NCBI RefSeq assembly: GCF_000247815.1
Contig: NC_021675.1
Coordinates: 60,977,029-61,041,028, forward strand
DNA: 64,000 nucleotides
DNA from: Ficedula albicollis
Taxonomy: Eukaryota > Chordata > Aves > Passeriformes > Muscicapidae
Reading direction: 5' to 3'
The notes under the pieces are model-generated. The model was given only the letters and a program-made list of their open reading frames with translations, was not told the origin of the DNA and did not search any database. Positions 27,096 through 40,847 of the stretch are shown here, in pieces. A program made the position numbers and the translations under genes. Positions within the stretch are counted from its first letter, which is position 1; every line of letters starts with the position of its first letter.

Positions 27096-28682
27096 CTGCA
27101 GGGGAAAAGAGATTAGCTCACACACAATGTTTGCACCTTCATAAAATCAAGTATCATGAGTCCCTTTAAAAATATAATTACTATGAAATAAAACACACTT
27201 TCAAGCTCTCATCCTCTAGGAAGAGAATTAGGAGATAGTAAAAACTTGTTTTAGAGGCTTTAGAAAAACCAAAGAGATTAGCTGACACACAGTGTTTGCA
27301 CCTTCATAAAATCAAGTATCATGAGTCCCTTTAAAAATATAATTACTATGAAATAAAACACACTTTCAAGCTCTCATCCACTAGGAAGAGAATTAGGAGA
27401 TAGTAAAAACTTGTTTTAGAGGCTTTAGAAAAACACAGAAACAATAAAATAATATATATTTGAAAGTGTATTAAAAACAGTGAAATATTCATAATTTTCC
27501 ATGTATTTTAATGTATTTTTAGACTCTGAATGTTGCAATAAAGAATTACATGGATCAGATAGGAGTAGGGTAAAAGCTGTATCTTTAAAGAATGCTTCAT
27601 ACATGCATTTGCAATTTATCAGAAAATAGTATATTCCTACAAGGTGCTTCAGTACTTTCAACATGTGCAAAAAAGGCTTTTGAAATAAATTATTAGCACT
27701 GATTGTTCTGTAATTGTTATGCATGAAGTCTGGGTTCAAGTAGACAGAGCTTATGACAGCACACTTTTGATGACCACATCACTCAGAAGCAGAGAAGTCA
27801 TGCAGATTATCACAAAAAAAGAATGAATGACAAGATAAATTACACCTTTTCATGGAAAGCATTTTAGAAAAAAACCCTATTTTGGAACACTTGAAGTTAC
27901 TTTGTCAATACTGTGCAGGTGTGTGCAAACATGCAAACACAACAGCTTTTGGCTGTGAAACCAGGAAGTCTGGGCTGCCCTGGAGCAGTTCCCAGGATGA
28001 AAGCAAGAGAACACCACAGGCAGTGGTGCCCTGCCACCAGAGGGGTGGCACTTGCCATTAGGACTGGGTGATGAAGCCTCTGTCAGTGGGATTTTTAAGC
28101 AGGGGCTGCAGAGAGATTTGCTCACATGGATGCCTTAATGGAGCAGGGGCTTAAACTGGTGATGGTAATGCACCAATCATTTACTGCAAAGCTGCTCACT
28201 TCCCAAATTCCTGCTCTCACATCCTGCTGAGTCAAGGCAGGGGAGTAGCCAAGTACCACGTGTGAGTAGCCAAGTTTCTCTATTGAGACAGGAATGCTTG
28301 GAAGTGTCTGCCAAAACAGTGACCTCACCAAGCCCAGGGAGCTCTTCAAGGACTAAATTACCCAAAACAGAAGACTTTCCCTTAAAACCCTGGTATAATC
28401 TTCATCTATTCTTCCCCAAGAGTGACACCCCTGCTTGCTCTTTGTGCTGGGGACCATCTCTGCATCTCAGCACAGGAATCAGACCCATTAACCTGCACCC
28501 TCCTATGGCCAAACACTCTGACATGGCACAAACCTCAACTGCAGGATGTGTGCACATATCCAAACAAACCAACACAACATAGGGACTGTGTGCCTGAAAC
28601 AGCAACACAAGGCACCACTGCCTACCAGTGTCTCTTTGAGTAATCATAAGGAGTTTTGCATTCACCACTTTGATAACTTTAC
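27096..28682 (-). other. AFAP1: AFAP1 intron 7 (1.6 kb)
   Basis: Contains a 165-bp tandem duplication that begins 11 nt from the exon 8 acceptor. The part from 27900 to 28640 is less AT-rich and has overlapping short open frames on both strands, none recognisable. Confidence 0.85.
27106..27435. repeat. 165-bp tandem duplication next to an acceptor site
   Basis: Copies 27106-27270 and 27271-27435 start AAAGAGATTAGCT and end TTTAGAGGCTTTAGAAAAAC. About four mismatches. Copy 1 overlaps the outer part of the polypyrimidine tract of exon 8. Confidence 0.95.
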
Positions 28683-28775
28683 CTTTTCCAGCTCCACTTT
28701 GTGCACTGGAGAACCAGACAAAGGCCCATCAGAGTCTACAGCTCCCGTACAGTTGCTGCACACGTCTTTAATAAC
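28683..28775 (-). CDS. AFAP1: AFAP1 exon 7 (linker after PH1)
   Basis: A 93-nt phase 0-0 exon of 31 codons, residues 243-273. It starts [18 protein letters not shown] and ends [10 protein letters not shown]. The acceptor is TCTCCTAAG and the donor is GAAAAG|GTAAAG. This segment opens the linker that contains PKC target serines in AFAP-110. It is the most diverged conserved-order exon here: the human CPPPPSSP tract is replaced by DGPLSGSP and one residue is missing. The flanking VIK and HK.ELEK anchors and the splice sites make the assignment secure. Confidence 0.92.
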
Positions 28776-31492
28776 CTTAGGAGACAAGGCCACACTTATT
28801 AATTATTCACAGATACAAATCAGAGAGATTAGAAATTACATATGGATGCAAAAGGAGATGGGAAGGAGAATCACACACACATTTACTAGGTGAGCAGGTG
28901 TCAGGCAGCCTGACACTACAGCAACTTCATGTTCCCTCCTTAAGTCATTTCATATGTGAGCTGAAGGAGACATAAAGTCTAGAGGTGGAAGGTTTCAGTT
29001 TCTAGACACACTAAGCTCCAAGGCTCTCCTAAGAAATCAAGAGCACTGCTCATTTCCATGAGCTAATTTTGCAATATGAACTCAGCTGACACCACCAAAC
29101 TAATTTCATTACAACCATGAGAAAACAGGACCTGAGGTACCTCAAGCCAATGGACTAGAGTTTTGTATAATACACTACACAGGTGCTCTTTTTTTCTATC
29201 AGACAGCTAATGAAGTGCTGATCAACTCAGAGTTAATACTGCACAGTGGTATTTCATGGCATTTTTTTATTATAATTGCACATTAACTTAATAGTTAAAG
29301 GTCAAAGTAATTGTAAACATGTTTGTAGCAAATGGAAATGGCACTTTCTGTTCCTAAAAAGTTAAAGAAAAATCTTGAACCGGGAATTTCCTGATATTTT
29401 GATGGAATCTGAAGAACTTTAAAACCTGAAATTACATAAATGTAACAAAATACATGAGTAAAGATGTTTGATGATCCCCCTTGGCCATAACTAAGGTTTT
29501 TATCTCTTTTATATATTTTATTTTTATGCAAGGTTACCACCAGCCCATTATCAGCCTGAAATTGCTTGTGCTGATGAGAACAGGCTCTCGCTCCAAACTC
29601 ATGCTGAGTTCCAAATGGAACAATTTTGATGTGGAAACTACTAAAAAGAAAAGGATGGCACTAAACAGCCCTTTCCCAGCACTTAAGCTGCCTTTAAGGG
29701 TGCAGCTAAAACCAATCAAATGTTTATGGGCTTACAAAGATCCTTATGCTACTCAGGAGCACATCATAAATTACAGGCATTATACACCATAAAGAAAGGA
29801 AGAGCACCAGCCCCATTTTACAGAGGAAGAACCCAAGAACAAAAGAATGATGAAATTATTCACTCAATGACACATAAAAAAAAATCTAAGCAAAGCTGGG
29901 AGATGAACCTACACTTTTATTTCTGAGCTAGAATCTTAGAATACTTCAGCATCCTTTCCTGACTGTCCGACCTACCCTATATTTTGTTCCAGACACAAAA
30001 CCAGTATTTCATGGCACTTGCTGTTCTTTGTAACACAAAATGTAGATGTATCTGTGGCAGAGCATTTGCACCTCAGATTTAAACAAAGTCCTGATTTCCC
30101 TAAAATCATAAGATTTTTTAATGTGTCTGTTTTCTGTTTTTTTCTTCTCAATTGCTGGTCCTCAGTATGGTGTAAATACACTGCTCTTTTCTCCCTAGAG
30201 AAATGTGACTGCACAGTTGCTGGGAACATTCATTTCTGTCTCCTGCATGACCCTGATTCAATGGCTTATGTTTTCAGCATCTGCTCACACCACACAGTTA
30301 GTTAATTTTGGCAAAGGCAGATTGTAATGGAAGTTACAGACAGAACAGAGGGAAATGATTTGGCAGCACTAACTCAGTAGTATGTGCTAAGTCATGCACT
30401 CAAGTAAATCCGGTTCTTATCATACCCCACATATTTAAGGAGAAGCTGAAGTGTTTAATTGGGTTGTAATTAAATTTTGATTTTAAAAATGACACATTGT
30501 CCAAAGGGAGTTGGTGGAAAGATCTAAAGTAAATGCATATTAAAGGGTCCAACACTTCATTTGGGTTCAAAAGGTTCACTGGCAAAGAGTTGCTCATCAC
30601 CCTCTATGTGCAATATAATTGTGTTCAATGCACAGCACAAAACTCATTCTTCTCCACCTCACCAGGATGAAATGTCTTTAATATATAATGGTTGCCTGGA
30701 TGCACTCTCTATAATTACGTTTGCAGACAGCTGCCATTAAAAATCTGGTTTTCACATGCATATAGCTTTAGCTCAAAATTTTAAGGATAAAACATTCCAC
30801 CAGTATTGCCAACTTGCATAATTTCAATCATAAGACTCAAAAGTTCTTGTCAGTTTTTTTGATGTTCCATCTTCTGGAGCCATATGAAAACAAAAGATCA
30901 CTATTTTCATTAAAAAGTAATTGTGAGTGAGAGTGAGGAATGGCGTACAGCAAATTTTTATCCATTGCAATAAAATGTATAAAAATATGAATAAATGTAT
31001 CTCAGTAGCTCCAAAACCATAAAAAAAAAAAAAAGGAATCCCCAAATGCGTTATTTTTAATAAAATGGCATCATGTGGAAGGCTGCACTGAGAATACCTC
31101 ATAATGGCAAATATTCCAACAACAGCTTAAGTTTTCTCACACATTAGAGGAAGGAAATAATTCTATTTTCCTCACCACAAATGCCTTTGGACATTAGATG
31201 TACACAAACACAGTGTGATCTGCCAGGAAAATCAAACTGAGATCATAAACAGACTATCTACTCAAATATTTAAAATGTATGAGCAAATGTAATCAGAAAA
31301 CAGAGGACCCTGTATTTCTTTGGATAGCCTCAAAATTAAATATGTTTAAAATAATCTTTTGTTATTCCATTGCAAGAATCTTAAGCACCACAATTACCAT
31401 TACAATGTTACTATTAGCAAACCTCAGAACAGCCACTTTCAAATGTAGACCTGGAAAAAGCTTCTGCAACCTGAACTGTACTATTATTCCTA

Positions 31493-31900
31493 ATTTATAG
31501 AATTATAGAATCGTTTAGTTGGAAAACACCCCAAAGATTGAGTCCAACTGTAAACCCAGCACTGCCAAACCCACCACTAAACCATGTCCCTAAGTGCCAC
31601 ATCTACACAGTATTTTAAATATCTCCAGGGACTGACTCCATCACTTTCCTTGGCAGCTCATTCCTTTCAGTGAAGGAACTTTTCTTAATATCCAATCTAA
31701 ACCTCCCCTGGTGAAACCTGAGATTTTTTCTTTCACATGTCACCTGGGAGAAGAGACCAACCCCACTTGGGTGCAGCCTCCTTTCAGGGAGCTGCAGAGA
31801 ACACAGAGGTGCTCTCTGAACCTCCTTTTCTCCAGGTTAAACACCCCCAGCTCCCTCAGGTGCTCCTAACCAGACTTGGGCTTTAGACCTGGAATCCCCA
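31493..31900 (-). mobile_element. CR1 LINE fragment
   Basis: Begins with the reverse complement of the CR1 3' end (ATAGAATTATAGAATCGTTT), followed by TTGGAAAACACCCCAAAGAT, GAGTCCAACTGTAAACCCAG, CTCTGAACCTCCTTTTCTCC and CCCAGCTCCCTCAGGTGCTC. It lies in the same orientation as AFAP1, is 5'-truncated and is noncoding. Confidence 0.95.
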
Positions 31901-33306
31901 GGTGGATCAGTATATGTATCAGAGTACAGCACTGAGTGCAGTGACATAAGGCTCAGAGGGGAAATATTTGCAGGTAGGAAGCTGGAAAGGTTCCCTGCCC
32001 TGAGCCATGAGTGAAGTCAGTGGAATTTCTGCCACATGGTGTGTCTGGAATAGTTCTCTCTTTAAAACTATCTTACTACAGAAGCACTAACATTTACTAT
32101 ATAAAACTTCATACCTGCATTCACCTACGAATTTCTGTAATTCTTGTATCTTATTTTAAAAGACACACCAGGACTGGTGGCAAAATACTTGCCCAACATT
32201 TATTCTTTCTACATGCAAAGTCAGAAAAAGTAAAGTAGATTATTCTAGCTACTTTAAAGTTCCAAGCTCCAGATAAAAAGCACTGGCTCTGTAGTAAAAC
32301 CAGTAAGCCAGCTGCCTGCCAGCCAGTCCCTACCACACAGAAACCAAATTCTGAGTAAAAGTACATTTGTAGATAGTTCCTTATGGCTGATCTCTTTGGC
32401 ACCTGTTAAGGGATAAGACTAGAAGTTGTCCTGTGCTGGAGGAGCTTGTAGACCTCTCTCCTGGTGGATACCATGGATGAGCTCAAGCTACAGCCTCTCC
32501 ACCACAGAGATGGGATTACAGCATTTTGTATCATCTTGGGTTCTCATGGAACTCACATGAGAAACTCACACTGTTAATGTGATGGAGTTCAAGACAGAAT
32601 GCTCACAGCCTGACTGCACATTTGCTTTCTTTCATGTAATCAGGCCAGAAAGCCAGCCAGCCACCCACTCATCCTCCTCTGCCCACATGTTTAGCAAACA
32701 CTGGAATTGCTAGAAATGGGATGGGCTGTATCCCTTGGCTCTGCCACTTCACTCTGGAAATAGGAATCTGGCAAAGCTGAAATCTGCTTAAGTGCAACAC
32801 AGCAGAGGGAAAAGGGTTTGGCTCCAGATGTAAGTCAGTATTTCCCTCTCCTGAAACACTCCTTTTTCACTGCTGGAAGAGTACTGACTTTCTGGGACTC
32901 TCTGTCATTTTGGCATGAGTATCCTCATTTTCTCTCTCTTGTGGACCGTTTCATATGGCACACGTTAGTGTCAATACCCTCCTCCTTAGGAAAGCAGAAA
33001 ACTCTTCTTAGTGTTTCACAGAGAAGAAATGCCCCAAGGACTTTACCTAGAGGAAAATCTTAAGCAGGAAAGACAGATATTATCCCCACCATAGCCTACA
33101 CTTTAAGTCTCAAAAAGAAACCCCCTTTACCTTCTGTACTGGAAAACTTTATTCTCAGGTATCCCTTAGTCTGGAAAGATTAATCTTTCTGCCTTACTGC
33201 CATTTGTCTGAGCAAAGTGATGATGAGATTCTGGCAGACAAGCAATCAGTAAGCCTGTCCTTAGTGCCTGTACATCCCCCTAGAAATACTTTTCTGATTT
33301 AACCAA

Positions 33307-33377
33307 GACAAGCCCTGTATCGTTTCTCCTGCATTATTCTTTTCTGACAAGCCCTGTATCGTTTCTCCTGCATTATT
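33307..33377. repeat. 39-bp tandem duplication
   Basis: GACAAGCCCTGTATCGTTTC occurs at 33307 and 33346, each followed by TCCTGCATTATT. Confidence 0.95.
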
Positions 33378-33994
33378 GCCATGAAAAATTGCCATATGTG
33401 GTCACTGGATGAGGCAGAGCCCAGGGAGGAGGCACTCCCCAGAAGCTGGGAGGGTGGCAGGAGGAGCTGCATCCCCATCCTGGGTACTGTGGAGATCACT
33501 TCTCACTTTAAGCTGAGTCTGAGTGTGATTTAAATGATTTTCCATCCAAAGCTGTGAGTAGGAGAGAGGAGGAACAGTATCTAGTGCTCAAAGTCCCAGC
33601 CCTCCTGGGTTTTGCTCTGACTGTGACAGATAGCATTTGTGATTTTAGCCAGAAAAAATTATCACTGAGAACACAATAGGATGTTTGTGGTTCTGTATTC
33701 ATGGGTGGTTTGGTTGGGTTTTTTTAACTTACATATACATCTGGTTCTTTTAAATAATGTATTGTTTCCCATGTTGCTGGTCACACACACAGACCCTGGC
33801 TCACAGCCAAACGGGGATGCTCTGGCTCTGCCCACTGGCAGAGTCCTGCAGACTGGATAGAACTCCCATGTGCAGCTTGGTCCACCACCTCTGCAGGTGA
33901 GGCCCTGAATAGCTCCGATGCAAACTCACTGACCTTGCTGTGTCTTGAACCCAGGTATTTTAAGCCATCTGTTTGAGACAACAGGGGTGTAGTC

Positions 33995-34257
33995 CCTGGG
34001 AGGTTTAATTCAGTTTGCACAGCCTTCACTTCAGGTGATGATGGGCAGTGAAGAAAGAACCTGGTCTGACTGTCTTGGGTCAGAGTACATTCTTTAAGTT
34101 TCTTACAAATTAACCAACACAGCATGGTCCTGGGAGGTTTAATTCAGTTCGCACAGCCTTCACTTCTGGTGATGATGGGCAGGGGAGAAAGAACCTGGCC
34201 TGTCTTGGGTCAGAGTACATTCTTCAAGTTTCTTACAAATTAACCAACACAGCATGG
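33995..34257. repeat. 134-bp tandem duplication, diverged
   Basis: Copy 1 is about 33995-34128 and copy 2 about 34129-34257. Both contain GGGAGGTTTAATTCAGTT and end ACCAACACAGCATGG. They differ by about eight substitutions and a 6-bp gap, clearly more than most other pairs in the window. Confidence 0.93.
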
Positions 34258-37200
34258 AAATCACTAGCACCAAGTATGCACCCCCAAAACCATTTTTTCA
34301 GTCAGTTTTAAGGCTTGGCCATCCAGCACTTGACTCCACTCAGCTACAAAATGGAGATAATAACCTCTTTGGGGAGCACTACACAAGCCAAGAAAGCAAT
34401 GCCTGAAGTGTTGAAGATCTCTAGCTGGAAATTCCCATACAAAGCAAAAACAGACACACAATGTTTACAGTTACAAGCTCAATTTTATGCTGATATAAAC
34501 TGGCTAAAGAACAGCTCTGGCAGTAGTTTATTCTTCAGGAAAAGCATCCACATAAAGACTGGAGGACAGAAGTTACTTGACTCCCTTCACTAAGTTCAGG
34601 GCAGTGAAAAAAAGATGTTTTCACAGACTTCTATGAGAGACAACACACAGTTAATCAGAGAGAAAAACTAAACAGTTAAACAGCCCTACAAAGAATGCTG
34701 CAGGGCCTTTGGATGACTGGATACAGTCCCAACCATGATTTTATTCTCTCTTCAGGGCAAAACATCCCCCTTATTACGACAAGTTCAGAACTGACTGAGC
34801 ATTGTCAGAATGACAGATGAAGAAATGTCTCCCTATGGCTGGAAGATTCACTGCTCAATTACAGACCCTCAGCTGAAGAAATTCCTGCACAGTGGCAGAG
34901 CACCATAAAATGAAGAGAAGTTAACAAAGGGTGCCTAATGTTAGGGAAAAATGAAAATCAAGGCCAGTACTCCAGGAATGATAGATTACACGTTATGCAT
35001 GATAAATCAGAAGCACGTTTTTGCAGGAGAAATGTTAGGTGGAAGAGAAGGCCTTGGGACCAGTCACTGTGACCATTTCCTTCTTTTACCAGTCTTCTAC
35101 AGCAAGTTACCTCAACCTAATTTCTTTGGCACCCATTCTTAATATTGATGCAGTTTTCTGTGGCCTAGTCTGAGGGTTCTGCACACAGACCACATTCATC
35201 TGTACAAATGAAGCCCCTGAACAAGCATCTTCTTGTAAGGTCACAGTCTTACTACTCCTTTTATTTTTAATGCAGCATTTCCCAGGGATGCTGACAAATA
35301 AATGCAGTTTTCCCAGTCTGTTGGATGTGCTGAGACAAACAGGAAAATTTAAGAGCTCAATTGACCACAAAAGGCTGCACAGATGCACGTATACTCAAGC
35401 ACGCATGGAAAAAGATCAATTTTGGGTCAGAGTGTGTAACTGCACACATTTTTTATGTACATTTTTGTGGGAACATTTCAGGACTCAAGTCTGGAAAATT
35501 CCACCACTTTTTGTTGCCCACCATATTACTGAGATGATCTCAGCTCTAGCCTGAATTTATACTAGCTTTGCTCCTTCCTCTGAAATCTTGACAGGCTCTT
35601 TGGTGACATCAGCTATCTGTTTTCATCAAGCAGTTGTTAGCTGGTAAATCTAAAACTCCCTTTGTGGTTTCCAGTCTAGACTTCAATTTGCGCCATGTTT
35701 ATCAGCTGGGGATTTCTTGGTGTCATCTTTACAAAAAAAAGTCTAAAGTATTCTGCATTGATTAAGAATTTGTCTTTCAATAGGTATCTTAAGATTATTT
35801 CTTTAATAAATATATTCTGTACCGATTACATACATGAATTGGAAAAATTCCAATTTAGCTTTCAAAGGACAATATGGCCTCCAAAAATATTTTGAGCCTT
35901 TTAGGATCAAGTGTAAAGCTTTAATGTGATATTTAACATTTGAATTCATGAGAACCCATTGCTCCTGGGTGATAACCTGCCTCAAGTTGCACATACTGTT
36001 GCAGTATCTTTGACCAAGAAGGCATCTTATGCTCTAAATATGTGGTTGCAGATTCTTTCTCATTGGCAGCCCCTGGATCTGCCCATTTTACTAACTACAG
36101 AAATCACATGTAAGGGATAGAGCACTGGGAATGACCCTGGCCCTCTGACTGAAAGGCTGGGAAAGCTAAAATCTCCCAAGATGAAGCAGTGACCTATTTC
36201 ATAGTGTAACAATGTCCTACACAAAGCCACACATGATTTTCAGAAGCTAATTTTGAGGAAGGCCTGAATGATCAAAACATAATTGATTGCATAATAATAA
36301 AAACCCTCTTAAATTTTGATGTATTTTAAAAAATACAGAAAGCAATGCTTATTTGAATTCTCCAAAGGCCACAATTCTTTCAGAAAACACGGGAGCTGTT
36401 GCAAGAGCTGCACAGCTAATTTCTGGTTAGCTGTGGGATAGGCAATTTGTACTGCAGGAGTAAAGGGCTGAAGCAGCACTGAGGACTTGGAAGTGAGTAC
36501 AGTAACTCTGCCATGTACTTGAAAGATTTCATTATTAGAGAGCTTTGCAGCACGAAGGAGCTAAATAAAGTGCTGTCAGACGGCCTCCAAATGCTTTGCA
36601 GACACACAGAATACACAACTATGTGAACATGCAACTGCACACAATCCCTCTTTTTTTTCTCATTTTGAAGCAGCAGGAATGCATCTGGGATATGGAAAAA
36701 TCTGGTACTTCTCTGTCTGCCTGTGTGGGGATGCTTTATACACAATTTAAAAAATAAATCAATTTTTATGAAAGAACGCCTGATAGATGCCAATGAATTC
36801 AGTATTACTGAACCCGAATTTAGAACAACACAGGAAATCAGGGTGAGTTACTGTGATCTAATTACAGCGGAATTCCCTTGGAAGGGAACATGACTGATGA
36901 ACTTCTTTTCATTCCAACCAGTGGTTTTGAAATGCTAGCTGAACTAGTGGGACACTTACATGACTTTAAAACTTAGAACAAGATACTGATGTTAGAAGAA
37001 GCCTAACAAATACATGGCTGGGATTAGTTGCCATTAAAATGACAATAGAGAAAGCATTTTCTAAGCCAGGATACAAAGTCACAGTCAAAACCAAACACAC
37101 ATAAACCACAAACCCCCAAAAGGTATATTCAAATATTGCAAAATAGGAAATTACAGATTAATTTTCCATTTAGTTCATTAGCCCACAGCAGAATTTACAC

Positions 37201-38088
37201 CGCTTAAGCTGCATTTTATGTCTCCCTCTTCTGCTGAAAAATTATCTGCCATCAGGAAATTCCTATGTGTTTAATTCAATTGTATTTGGAAAAATACAAT
37301 TTATTCTTAGAAAAATAAGTACCATATAAGGCTAGAGCAGAGCACAGCATGGAGAATGCCTGATGAGTCTGATGCATTCAGACTTACACATGTATTTAAA
37401 AGGCTGGATTTCAAGGTCTTAAAACAGTTGCTACTGCAACTGCAGTGATAGTTTCCCACACTACTTCACTGACCTCCACCTCTGAGACTGGCAAAGTCCA
37501 ACATAAATACTGGTAATCTGGTTAGGATCTGTAACTGCAGCCCCTGCCTTGGGATTTTCCATGTTTGCAGACATTGAACAGAGAGGAATAGAAGATGACA
37601 AAATCATGTTTTCTCAGAAGTCTGCATTCCCAGGACGAACCATAACAGATGATACGTTGCTAAACCAGAATTAGGAAACCTGAACGGCCTTCAGGAAGCT
37701 GAATGGTTTTTCTCCATCCAGAGCAATTCAAACAAGTATCTCCTCAGAGAATCTTCCTTTTAAAAAGGTGACACCATGCCAAAAATAATATGGGTGCCAG
37801 CTGCCTCCACCTGAGGGAATTTGAACCTTCCACTCACCACCAGTGTGCCCTAAGCACCAAATCTTTCTGGAAAATGAACTGGACAAGAAGATGGAAGGGA
37901 ATTTGCCACTTCTCCTTTCTGTGCCAGATTACTGTGCTATTAGCAGTGAAAACCATCACAGCAGCAGCACTGGGTTAACCCTGAGGAATTACTTCAAGGC
38001 CTGAACTTAAAGTCTTTATTTCTGCAGTCCCAAGTTAAATGGGATTTAAGTGGTCTGGATTTGGGTGGAAGCTGTTGTCTGTGTCTCA

Positions 38089-38340
<252 letters not shown>

Positions 38341-38763
38341 CTAAACAAACATAAGGAAAGTTCCAGAGTTAGATATTATCTTTATGAACCTTGGGGGAAA
38401 GCTCTTATTATGTAGAAATTATATAATTTTAATTCATAAAATTTTGAGTATATTTTACACATCCCTTTACCACATACCACAGAGTTCAGCCAGAGCGAGC
38501 TCATCCACTCTGTAAAGCAAAATTACTTCCAGACTGACAATAATAGATGTCTTTTATTGCAGGACAGGTACAACATATGGAGAGCATTAAGTGACTCTGC
38601 ATTATCCTTATGACTCAGCCTTGACCTTGCTCAGGTAGGAAGAGGGTGATTTAGGATATCTGTTCACATGCAGCAGCAGGATAAACTTGTAACTTAACGA
38701 TTTTAAAGCCCAGATGTTTACTTTGCCCTCCAGGGCCATATCAGCATATGAAGGCAAATCTAT

Positions 38764-38924
38764 ATCAGTGCCTAGACACTGCAATTTCAAAGATGCCTTA
38801 CTCATCTGTTTATTTTCTTGAGATAAGTTTAAAAAAATCATAGCATCAGTGCCTAGACACTACAATTTCAAAGATGCCTTACTCATCTGTTCATTTTCTT
38901 GAGATAAGTTTAAAAAAATCATAG
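38764..38924. repeat. 81-bp tandem duplication
   Basis: Copies 38764-38844 and 38845-38924, starting ATCAGTGCCTAGACACT and ending AAAAAAATCATAG. Two mismatches. Confidence 0.95.
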
Positions 38925-40143
38925 AAAGTGGGTAAAATCACACTTTTTCAGTTAATACAGTCAAATAGGCCCTGCACAAATTTCCATGTCACTTTATTCT
39001 GTAAGCTCCTGGCTACAATGATGTACTTACATGTTTTCCCTCACTAATAAATGCTGTCAATAAGCAGCCATTTCATGCTGGGTCACTGATGACCTGTTCT
39101 CTGCTGGAACTGGTGATCTGAAGACAAAGGTCACCTCTTTACATCACTTGTCCAACAGACCCAGCCTCCATTCCCACCTTCCAACACATCAGTACAGCTG
39201 AGGCTCCCAAAGCTGCAGCAGTGCCAGACTGCAGAACAATGTTTAACTCTCTGTATGAATGTCCAGCTATTTTATATACTTGTGTAAACTGGGCTTTCAC
39301 TCACACAAATAAGCACTAAGGCTAAAAAGACTCTGATAATAAAAGAGTCTCTGACAATCAATAAGACTAACTAGTATCTGCATACAAAGAATAGATGAAC
39401 ATTTATGTGACTAGAGAAAACCACATGAACTTCTGCATGTCTGCAGCAGTACTCATGCCAGGATGCAATTGTCAGGAAGACAGTAGCTGATAAAACTTTA
39501 TTATAAACATTACAAGTTAGGCTAGCAAATACAGCCAACACTAAACCAGCCTCTGTAGATCACTAACAAGATTTCCCTCCCTAAAGTCCATTGTACTAAA
39601 TAAAGTTTCTGAAATTTGTTCACACATTTAAAATTTGCAACATCTAAAAAATACTAAGTTTTCAAGCTATGAAATCTTGAAGATAGACAATGTTATTCAT
39701 TTTAAGAACCAATAAACAGCCTGTAATTCCTTTTATATTAACCTAAATATTTTATTTATAATTATACATTGCTAAAACTAAAGAATGTATATATTAAAAT
39801 ACTTCAGGTGAAAAATGAGTCCCTAATGGACTTTAAGTGAAAAGCAATTTCCTACTAAAAGTTATTTCTAACGCTTAATTCTAATTCAAATATTTTTGTT
39901 TTATGATGACAGCTGCATTTATGACACAAGCAATTACTAATCCCCAAGAACACATATTTGTTTTACTTGCATATCTCATAAGTTAACTGTCCAAGTCCTC
40001 CTTCAAACAATAAACCAGTCTTGTGTAACTTGGTCGTTAGACTCCTATTGTGATTTTTATTTTCTTAATCCCCATTATAGAATTACTGAAAGACAATCCC
40101 TGTAAGGAAAAAAAAAAAGCTTTTCCGACCACACATGTGGGTA

Positions 40144-40288
40144 AAGGAAATTAAAATATAAAAAATAACATATTTTTATATGGAACAATGAATGTAATTG
40201 TAGAACAAATGCTGTGAAGGAAATGAAAATATAAAAAATAACATATTTTTATATGAAACAATGAATGTAATTGTAGAACAAATGCTGT
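40144..40288. repeat. 73-bp tandem duplication
   Basis: Two AT-rich copies, each containing AATATAAAAAATAACATATT and AATGTAATTGTAGAACAAAT. About three mismatches. Confidence 0.93.
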
Positions 40289-40727
40289 ATGACTTCAGGG
40301 AAAAAATCTGTTTCTCTGTCTCTTTTTTTCTTTCTTCAAGCTGTTATCAGATGATCCTGAACTGATATGATAGCTGATATGATACTGATATATGGGGAAA
40401 AAATGTCCATAAAGGATAATGGCATTATAAGAATATAATAAAAGCTGCATCAAAAAGAACTTCTTTTTCAACATTTAAATACAGCAGGATACAAAAATGA
40501 AAGCTACTGCAAACTAGCAAATTCATTCCAACTGTATTTTCAGAAATCTCTCACCTCCATTTCATACCATGCTATTTTCTATACTGCCATGAGCACAAAT
40601 GTACTTGGAGAGTGAACACACCTAAACTACATTGTACCACTGTAGGACATAGAGGTTCTACAAAATGTTCTGTGACCTGTTAACCAGCTTTTAACATTTG
40701 GGATATTGCAGTAATTGTTAGTTATGC

Positions 40728-40847
40728 AATTAGGTACTATGTCTGGATGCACCATATAGGAAGGCAGGAACACCAGTGACCCCAACTAATTAGGTACTAT
40801 GGCTGGATGCACCCTATAGGAAGGCAGGAACACCAGTGACCCCAACT
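40728..40847. repeat. 60-bp tandem duplication
   Basis: Copies 40728-40787 and 40788-40847, each with AATTAGGTACTATG and ending GTGACCCCAACT. Two mismatches seen. Confidence 0.95.

Noticed and set aside
28022..28140. Possible CR1-like phrases near 28.0-28.1 kb
   Set aside because: Only loose similarity (GGGATTTTTAAGCAGGGGCT), not enough to call an element.
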